Of a stretch of DNA of 64,000 bases, positions 56,927 to 64,000 are shown piece by piece. This DNA comes from Pogostemon cablin (taxonomy: Eukaryota > Streptophyta > Magnoliopsida > Lamiales > Lamiaceae), in assembly GCA_023678885.1 (NCBI GenBank), contig CM043013.1, forward strand, positions 21,236,791 through 21,300,790, read 5' to 3'. A model generated the notes under the pieces. It made no database searches. It saw nothing but the letters and a program-made list of their open reading frames with translations, and was not told where the DNA came from. A program made the position numbers and the translations under genes. How positions within the stretch are numbered: position 1 is the stretch's first letter; the number at the start of each line of letters is the position of its first letter.

Positions 56927-56931
56927 TTTTC

Positions 56932-58379
56932 GTACCACTTTATTTTTGTCAAATTTTTTTTTATTAAAAAAATATTTTATTGAGTAATAAATTATTTCTC
57001 TTTTAAATGAAAAATATTCATCTTAACATGAATATAATAATCATAATAAATAAAATTTAACTTACTGCAATTGCTTGCTCACCGATTTGTGTGTGTCCCC
57101 AAGTGTATGGAATCAATTATAGCTCATAGTGTAACCAAGTAAAACTATCATACCCAAATGATAATTCTAAACTCAATATTTAATTTAATTTATGACTACT
57201 CTAATTTAAAACAAATCTGGATTTTATAAGAGAATTAATTAAATTTTATAAGAGAATTAATTAAATTAAAGATGTAGAAAATAATTACTAAAAATAATTA
57301 AATAACAAATAAAATTAAGGCAAAAACTTGTGTGCACCCGGGCGCACTGGGGCACACTATTTGCGCCTTTAGAATTTTGTGTTAAATTGTATACCCTTTA
57401 GTATAAAGATGTGTACTCTTTATTTTCTGAAGAAAAATAAAAAATATTAATAAAAAGTGTATACCCTTTAGAACAAAATGGTGTACCCTTACTAATTAAA
57501 GTGTATACTCTTTATAATAAAATAATGTACCCTTACCCATAATACTAAATTCTAAAAGCACACGGTGTGCCCCCGGATGCATGCAAGCCTCACTCTAAAA
57601 TTAATATGGAAGTGTTCAAGAGAGAAGATAAGATAACTCTAGGAAATCCAATTTAAATTAATCAAATTAAATCACTAGACAATCGGTTAAAATTCATGCA
57701 GATTTTATGAAAGCAATCACCTAATTATGTTAAATCCCTTTTTTAAAGTAAACTTAACATATAAATCTGGTTCAAACCCTCAGATGGAGAAGAATAATTT
57801 CTACTCCCTTTCTAGGTACTTTATACAAAATTTCATTAAAGGCTAGAGCACTAGACTTCCCTTTATAGATACTTCAGAATTAATCCCCAATTCTCACCTA
57901 ACAATCTAAGAAACCAAATCCTCTAAAATGGTAATTAATAGATATATTAAGTGTTCAATATTAATTATTATAATGAATAAAGGTTGTATGGTTAGATCTC
58001 ATTTACCCATAATAGATACACAAATTCAATTACTTTATGGCACAAGCAACAAGCATAAATATGCATAAGAGAATGACATATCATGAATGAGGGCAGACCA
58101 TATAAGACAAAAATATAAGTCTTAATTCAAACCATTAATATTGAAATAAGAATACTGCAGAAATCCTTAACGTAGTCTAGGTAATCAATTCAAGAAATTC
58201 AAACCTTCAAACCCTAGAACTATCTAAAAAAGGACTAGCCCATGGTATTACAAGCAACACCCATGGTTAGATATGAAAGAAAATCCATGAGTCTATAATT
58301 CAAAAATATGAAAGAAAGAATAAGATAAACCCTAGTTGTGGCGTAGATTTCCTTTCTTTCCTCCGTGGTTGTGAATCTT
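56932..58379. repeat. Right copy of the 1.45-kb direct repeat
   Basis: It matches 46811-48259. The sequence after it (TTCGTTCTCCCTCTC) has no match after the left copy, where viral sequence begins instead. Confidence 0.9.
57324..57590. mobile_element. MITE inside the right repeat
   Basis: Copy of the 47204-47470 element with one or two base changes. Confidence 0.65.
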
Positions 58380-58930
58380 CTTCGTTCTCCCTCTCAAGTA
58401 AGCAACACTGATGAGCATTTCAATGGCGGGATGGGATGGTAAATCTTGATTTCAGTATTGTGGCAGGGAAATGGCATAAAAAGTGATGAAGAGTTACATA
58501 TAAAATTTCCAAAATGTCTTTTTTATAGTTGAGGACTGATAAATCCCGAATTCTGACTCAAAAGTGGACTTTTTCATGTCAAAAATACGAACGGGCCGAA
58601 AAACGACAAAACGATAAATTGGGCTTCGCTGGGCATCGGCATAAGTCATTTTGGTAGGTTGATGAGCATTTTCTTTGCACACAAAATTAATCCCCAAGTC
58701 AACTTAAGCAAGCGACTAAGTTAAATATCAAGCCCAAAGGACGGCGTATTATCAATTTAATTATTAACTAAATTAATTAAGACGAAAGACAATTTAGTTT
58801 CAGGTTTGATTATCAACTACTAAACAACTAATTAAAATAACAAGTAAAATAAATAACACTAGAAGAATATGAAAGTGTCTCAAGAATGGAGAATAGGTAG
58901 CTCTGGGATAATCCAGTTATACTACTTAAC
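58380..58930. other. Non-coding stretch after the direct repeat
   Basis: CCCCAAGTCAACTTAAGCAA and CAAGCCCAAAGGACGG near 58690-58740 loosely resemble the phrase order at 47000-47040 in the direct repeat, so both may derive from one repeat family. No coding was found. Confidence 0.4.
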
Positions 58931-58989
58931 TTCCCTCTCAAGTGCAGGCCGACTCTGCCTTGTGGACTATGGACGCATCACTAAGCCAT

Positions 58990-60180
58990 GCTAATCTACT
59001 GATGCAGTGGAAGATACGAAAGAACGATAAACAAAAATACTAATCCGTTGATTCTACAAAGAATACCGGAATAGCGAGATAGATTTCTACTCAAACATTG
59101 ATTCTCACAAGAATACCGTAGAAGTAGACGCAAACGCGATTAAGAGTATTAGTCCGTTAATTCAAGAGGAATACCGGAATAACACAAATAAAACACGAAA
59201 AAGGGATTAACCCAAACTTTTCATTAATAAAATTCAACTCCCTAAACTGTTACAATATCACTTATTTATAGGATCTAACATATTAATGACAAATATAAAT
59301 AAAAAAAAATAAATCATAACATTATTATAAAACATTCTAATTGCAATCATATCTCATCATTCTCCTCCGCTTGGAGACGATTCAACCTCGAATCGTGCAG
59401 GGTTGTATCACGAACGAAAGTGCGAAGACACGCTAGAACATCCTTGAATCCATATAATCCAAAATCCTTTAAAATAACACTTTCATATTCAATGTTGCAA
59501 CAAATTATAAGATCCAAAAATATGAATCTTTTAGATCATATGAATCTTTTGAATTAGGCGCATTAACAACAACTTCAATCATCTCTCTACAAAAAATTGG
59601 ATCACCATAAACGTCATGGAAAATTGCATTACCTTCTTTATAAAAAGTTGGTGGGTTATCATAGCCGAAACCTTCTTCATCTTCTCCATCAAAGATGGAT
59701 GGACCATCACAGTCACCATAAGAAACTTCATCATCTTCCTCATCAAATAGCGGTGGACCTTCATAGCCACCATCAACAAACTCATCCAAATCAAGATTGA
59801 ATGGAGAAAATAGATCAAAAAAGAAAGATTATCGTATTCATAGATCTACTCATCATACATGATATCGTCTACCGATTGATGCCTCAGAAACATCATCAAG
59901 GATCATAAATTGGCTCTGATTACCAACTGATGTAGCGAGAGCGTATTAAAGGATGATAATACGAGAACGAACTCTATAATCCATTGATTCTTAAAGAATA
60001 CCAAAAAATAAACTTCTCTAATACGTTGATTCATTCTTCTGAATACCGTAAAGAGGTCAAAGAGAACAACTCTTGTTTCATTAATAAAATTCAACTCTCT
60101 AAAACTATTACAATATCACTTAATTATAGGATCTAACATATTAATAACAATCTATACATATATAAAAGTAAACTTAAACT
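58990..60180 (-). mobile_element. Decayed LTR-element remnant with paired LTR-like ends
   Basis: 59020-59300 and about 59935-60160 share GAATACCG, TTCATTAATAAAATTCAACT, TTACAATATCACTTA and TATAGGATCTAACATATTAA in the same orientation, as 3' and 5' LTR ends would on the minus strand. TGGTAATCAGAGCC (minus, about 59914-59927) next to the inner edge resembles a tRNA-Met primer site. The inside holds only an acidic frame and a CTCCTCCGCTTGGAGACGA phrase. Internal deletion is extensive. Confidence 0.5.
59505..59818 (-). pseudogene. Acidic repeat fragment of a gypsy-like polyprotein
   Basis: The 94-codon frame starting at 59789 repeats the pattern G-P-P/S-x-F-D-x-E-D-x-E (GPPLFDEEDDE, GPSIFDGEDEE, NPPTFYKEGN, GDPIFCREM). 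Such acidic repeats occur between gag and protease in some plant gypsy elements. No catalytic domain is present, so this is a fragment. Confidence 0.4.
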
Positions 60181-60759
60181 TCTACTTTTGTTTTCAATTT
60201 TTTTTTAATTTTACTCTATTTAGAAATAATTCAATTTTAATCTTGATCGTCCAAATAATGCTTTTGATTTCAATCAAAAAATTTAATTTATTATTTAAAT
60301 TTTACTTTTTTATTTTACAATATAAATTTGGTAGATATATGGCATATTTGACTAATTTTTAATCAATATATATGCTTAATTTATATATCATATATAAAAA
60401 CAAACTTAATTTCTATTTTTATTTTTACTTTTTCTCCATCTTTTCAATTTTAGGAAATTTAGTTTTCATTCAATTTTAATCTTGACCATCTATTACATTT
60501 GATCTCAATTATGGATCATATTTATGCTAATAATAAATTATTTATCTATTTTTTATTAACAACATAAATTTGATAAATATGAAAAATATTATTGGCATAT
60601 ATTCTATGAATTGTCAATCAATATACTAATTTTAATAATATCAAATCTTTCAGCACTATCTTTGGTAATTTCCCACTTTTTTCCTACGTCATTGATTGCT
60701 TTCAATTACGATCGTTCATTCTTTCAAATCATTCTATATAAACCTTTTTGTACAGGTTC
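60181..60759. other. AT-rich stretch with an imperfect internal duplication
   Basis: About 60160-60300 and 60400-60520 share ATATAAAAACAAACTTAATTTC-like and CAATTTTAATCTTGA phrases. No coding. Confidence 0.5.
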
Positions 60760-61261
60760 TGTAGTAGGGCCTCGAAGCTGGGCTCCCATTCCCCCAGTTC
60801 ATCCATTGGACTTGATGATCCCAAAGCCCAATAAGGGCCCAAAAAGGCCCCCAAAATTGTGAGGAGCGCCCGCCTCATTGAAATTACTAGGCCATTTGCC
60901 CCAAGTACTTAAGATACACCGAGATTCCCTGAAATATTTGCCTAGGGGATATCCTAGATTGGATCCTAAGGGAAGTCACGGGAGGCTAAACGTATTTAAT
61001 GCTCGCACTGTACACATATATTGCCCAAGTGACCTGACGAATCATTCAAATATGGATGACGTCAGGTTACCTAATATAAATATGGGGACAACCCACAACA
61101 ATAAAACAACCAATTTACCCCCTCAAAAAGGCACAAGACTGCCTAGGGGGCAAACCTCTCTTCATATTTTTAAGTTAACTTAGTGCGGATAATCCTACAA
61201 TTATCCCATAACAGCCACATAAACCCATCATTAAAAAGGAATAAAATCCGACCAGCTACAT
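60760..61261 (+). repeat. 5' LTR of the second Tat-like element
   Basis: It starts TGTAGTAGGGCC and ends CAGCTACA, a TGTAG...CTACA inverted pair, 502 bp. A TATA-like TAATATAAATATGG lies near 61072. Confidence 0.75.
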
Positions 61262-61262
61262 T

Positions 61263-61281
61263 TGGCACTACAGGAAGGGCC
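61263..61281 (+). other. Primer-binding site region
   Basis: TTGGCACTACAGGAAGGGC directly follows the LTR end, the position of the primer site. The tRNA is not determined. Confidence 0.55.
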
Positions 61282-61899
61282 GAACGGCTCCCCTTCGCAG
61301 CCGGCCATCTCATTTGCAGCTTTGCCAACTGCCACCATCGATATACCTCAACCCAATCATACGTCCAATGGTGGATGAACAGGACGAAGCCACCCCTAAT
61401 AGGGTTGATGCAATTACCAGTCAACATCGACAGAAAGACTGAACCTCTATCGAACTATAGAAAAAGAGGTTTTGCCGCGAGATACAAATTTAGAAGAAGA
61501 TGACCCGCAAAACGATTTTCATCAGAAGTACTTCGACCTTCCCAAAGAAATGAAGGAAAAGCGAGCTACAGGACATGGGACTGCAAGTCGGAGGCTGAGA
61601 CGAACGAGCGACAGCGAGAACAGACTCCGCCTAGAAGATCAGTGCACGAGCGAGTAGGGAAAAAAGACATACGAAAGGAACTAAAAAAGGCCCAAAGGTG
61701 GTAGACGAAGGGCGCGAGCGGAGGAAGATCGCATCCCATGCTAACTCAGTCGCTAGTCAATCTCTCGCACGCACTACTGGATGCATAAGTACCAAAGATC
61801 GACTAGGATTAGATTCGGTGAAGTCTCGACACGAGCAAATGGGAGAAAATACAGGAGACGATCCCGTGACTCGACTCAAGCGACAGCATGATTCAGAAA

Positions 61900-62820
61900 T
61901 AATGCACTAAGGAGACGACTTGATCAAATTGAGAGAAGAAATGAGGCCGGCCCCCCTAACATCCCTGACCCAGAGTCTGGGAGGACCCCGTTCACTCATC
62001 GGGTCATTGCGACCGCCACCATAAAAAAATACAAATCCCTCAGATCCCCCAATACACCGGCGATTCTAATCCGGTCACGCACCTCAATAAATATGTCGGA
62101 TGGATGCTCGCACAAGGATGTTCAGAAGTAGACCGATGTAAGATGTTCCCTTGATGTTAGGAGATAAGGCACACTCTTGGTTCGAATCTCTTCCCGCTAC
62201 ATCGACTCGTGGGCGCAACTCGCTACAGCCTCCTCGTCCTACTTTGCATATTTGGAGTAGGGAAAGGAGCCGAAGCAGAAGTTGGCCTGCCTACGACAAG
62301 GACCAAAGGAGTCCCTGAAGGATTTTATGAAGATATTCAATGAGCAGCGCGCCAATACGGAGGAAGTCTCGAATGAAACATCAACCATTTTGGCAACTAC
62401 CACCTTGCTCCCAGGGTCGCCCATGTGGACTAGCTACCAACAGAAGTTACCGGATAGTTACGCGGCCTTCATAGCCTCGACTCAAGCATTTATCCATAGC
62501 GAAGAAATTCTCGAAGAATACAAGAAGTCTAAAGGTGATCTTAAGGAAGGTGATAAGAAAAAGAAAAAAAGAGAAAAGGACTATAGAGCTCCGTCTTCTT
62601 TTAAATCGTTCCCGGATGACGATCAAATCCAGGAAATGACCGAGGTACTCGAGCTCACCCCCGAAGAGATATTTGGCAAGATACAAGACACCAACCTGTC
62701 GAGTCCCCCGCCCAAGATGCGCACAGATCCAGCCAAGCTAAATAAAAAGAAATTCTCAAAATACCACAAATCCATTGGACACGATACTAACAAGTGTCGG
62801 GACCTGTTGATCTAATTACT
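61900..62820 (+). pseudogene. Tat-like gag pseudogene
   Basis: Short pieces near 62050-62150 give YTGDSNPVTHLNKYVGWMLA and QGCSEVDRCKMFP, the Tat gag core. The longest frame (62282-62815) has ESLKDFMKIFNEQRANTEEV, a Lys-rich region and a knuckle-like end KYHKSIGHDTNKC that lacks the first Cys. A frame break separates the parts and stops occur near 62155. Confidence 0.75.
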
Positions 62821-63151
62821 AAAATTGTTTGAAGATGGAAAGCTGGACCGACTGGTGTCTGGCCCAAAGCGGAGAGGAGAACAACCCATTGTGATGGGCG
62901 AACGGTTTAAAGGACCAGTCAATCCACAAGGACAGATAGGACCTGAAGACCGTCTGCCCACACCACCTCGGGAGGTATACATGATGGGTGAAAGTTACGT
63001 GGGAACTTCACAAGCCCTCACTACTCAATCGCGAAGGAAACGAAAAGCCGAATTATGAGAACTCGACAGGTACCAACATGTATTCACGGCTAGTCCTTGA
63101 CCATCTCTACACGAAGCTGACATATTCTTCTCTGAAGAAGATTTTGTTTAA

Positions 63152-63673
63152 GTGCGAACCCCCCACAACGATCTGCTAGTGATTTCAGCTGTGATCTTGG
63201 GTGTAAAGGTGCATTGGTGCCTAGTCGATACAGGTGCATACACAAACATTATATTCAAAAAGGCATTCGAAGCCATAGGAGGGCTCTCTTACCATAAGAC
63301 ATCTACGTGCGATGACGAGATTCAAGGTTTCAGTAATGCCGTTACTACTCCTCTGATGCAAACGGATCTATTGATCCAGATGTTGGACGAAAGACTAGCG
63401 ATGAAAGCCTAACACACTCTCGAGTTCAAAGTGGTGGATCTCCCGTCACCGTACAATTGCATCTTCGGACGGACATTTATTCACCAGTTCAACTCTGTTC
63501 CATCGACGCTTCACCAATGCCTGAAGTTTGTAACCACTGACGGCCGAATTGGCACCGTTAGAGGCAGCCAAAGGAAGGTCAGGGAGTGTTTGTTTATTAA
63601 AAAAGGAGACGAACTCAACTACCATGATCTAAGTTTTCAATTAATGATGATGGAGCGATCGAATCAAGAATAG
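63152..63673 (+). pseudogene. Tat-like protease
   Basis: VLGVKVHWCLVDTGAYTNII contains the DTGA active site. A stop at 63410 splits it. The second piece (63431-63673) has SPYNCIFGRTFIHQFNSVPS, the conserved domain end, and LKFVTTDGRIGTVRGSQRK. Confidence 0.75.
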
Positions 63674-63679
63674 GGAGCG

Positions 63680-64000
63680 AATCGGGAAGAAGCCCCGCCA
63701 CTTGATGACCCAATAACTGTAGTCCCAAAGTCAAGGAATGACCAGAAGCTCTGGCCCTTCGACGATGAGGAAGTCAATCTACCCCCAATAACCGACGAAG
63801 ATTTGAGATCAGAAAAGAAAAGGAAAAGAGGGAAACCGATCGAAGAGTTTGAGGCAATAAGGATGGAACCGAACAACTCGGACCTAGAATTGATTATCGG
63901 GTCACAGCAGAAAGAGCCACACAGAATGGCCCTAATCGATTTCCTAAGGTCCAATCTGGACGTGTTCGCCTGGGTACCCAGCGACATTCAAGGAATAGAC
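63680..64000 (+). pseudogene. Linker and start of RT (cut by the window edge)
   Basis: Near 63935 the plus strand reads DFLRSNLDVFAWVPSDIQGI, the conserved lead-in to the Tat RT domain (family pattern DVFAW followed by PGI). The catalytic part is beyond the window. Confidence 0.7.

Larger units (their letters stand above)
48260..56931 (-). mobile_element. Endogenous caulimovirid (plant pararetrovirus), linearised at the primer site, internally rearranged
   Basis: On the minus strand the order is primer site (56926), leader, movement-protein start, an inverted mosaic insert (56257-55207), movement-protein end, a middle region, coat protein with zinc knuckle, protease/RT/RNase H, a further ORF, a 35S-like promoter, leader and primer site again (48273). 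This is the gene order of petuvirus/florendovirus-like caulimovirids. No integrase is present, as expected. Both outer edges coincide with the tRNA-Met primer site, where the circular genome has its discontinuity. The genus is not determined. Breaks are the mosaic insert, one TAG in the polyprotein frame and one frame change before pol. Confidence 0.85.
60760..64000 (+). mobile_element. Second Tat-like Ty3/gypsy element, 5' part, runs off the window
   Basis: LTR (60760-61261), primer site, gag remnants, protease and the first codons of RT lie in order on the plus strand. The protein motifs parallel those of the element at 15578 (LVDTGAYTNIIF versus LVDTGAYANIIF), but the LTR is unrelated by eye. 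The 3' half lies outside the window. Confidence 0.8.

Noticed and set aside
46811..58379. The 1.45-kb direct repeats as LTRs of one retrotransposon
   Set aside because: No TG...CA ends, no polypurine tract beside them, and the interior is a caulimovirid with no integrase.
60150..60560. Helitron 5' end at TCTATACATATATAAAAG
   Set aside because: The TC start is suggestive, but no CTRR end with a hairpin and no Rep/helicase sequence was found.
1..64000. A host protein-coding gene or tRNA
   Set aside because: I read both strands for conserved non-transposon motifs and saw none. Every long frame belongs to a mobile element, the pararetrovirus or low-complexity DNA.

Overview
The window is intergenic plant DNA (most likely a eudicot) made almost entirely of transposable elements. 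No host gene, rRNA, tRNA or CRISPR array is supported. The plant assignment rests on plant-type Ty1/copia and Ty3/gypsy elements, an L1-like LINE, a hAT element of the TTF zinc-finger type, Stowaway-like MITEs and an endogenous caulimovirid (plant pararetrovirus).

Layout. 1-4083: 3' part of a heavily decayed Ty1/copia element with a complete 3' LTR. 4084-about 7240: a minus-strand hAT transposase pseudogene that directly abuts that LTR. 7241-14800: a field of small terminal-inverted-repeat elements, including a hAT-type element with an 8-bp target duplication and four Stowaway-like elements, mixed with AT-rich filler and a partial gypsy LTR (12153-12870). 15578-26980: a complete Tat/Retand-like Ty3/gypsy element (plus strand; TSD ATGGT). 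It has gag, protease, RT, two RNase H domains, integrase and a long antisense coding region with introns, inserted in a GC-rich tract that resumes at 26986. 27990-31286: the 5' LTR, primer site and gag of an older gypsy element on the minus strand, whose LTR is related to the partial LTR at 12153. 31400-36217 plus 44495-about 45370: one minus-strand LINE, split inside ORF1 by a non-autonomous Athila-like element (36223-44489; TSD AACAT; 1.7-kb LTRs; gag and protease only). 46811-58379: an endogenous pararetrovirus (48260-56931, minus strand) lying between two nearly identical 1.45-kb direct repeats. The viral copy starts and ends at its tRNA-Met primer site. It keeps a CaMV-35S-like core promoter and an uninterrupted protease/RT/RNase H frame, but its movement-protein gene is disrupted by an inverted, mosaic segment. 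58380-60759: filler and a decayed LTR-element remnant. 60760-64000: LTR, gag, protease and the start of RT of a second Tat-like element that runs off the right edge.

The parts form nested layers. The copia LTR joins the hAT element, the Retand-like element splits a GC-rich tract, and the Athila-like element splits the LINE. Most coding regions are broken by stops and frameshifts. The youngest-looking features by eye are the Athila-like element (one internal stop in gag-pro) and the pararetrovirus with its flanking duplication. The two most unusual structures are the pararetrovirus locus and the two-module antisense gene region of the Retand-like element.
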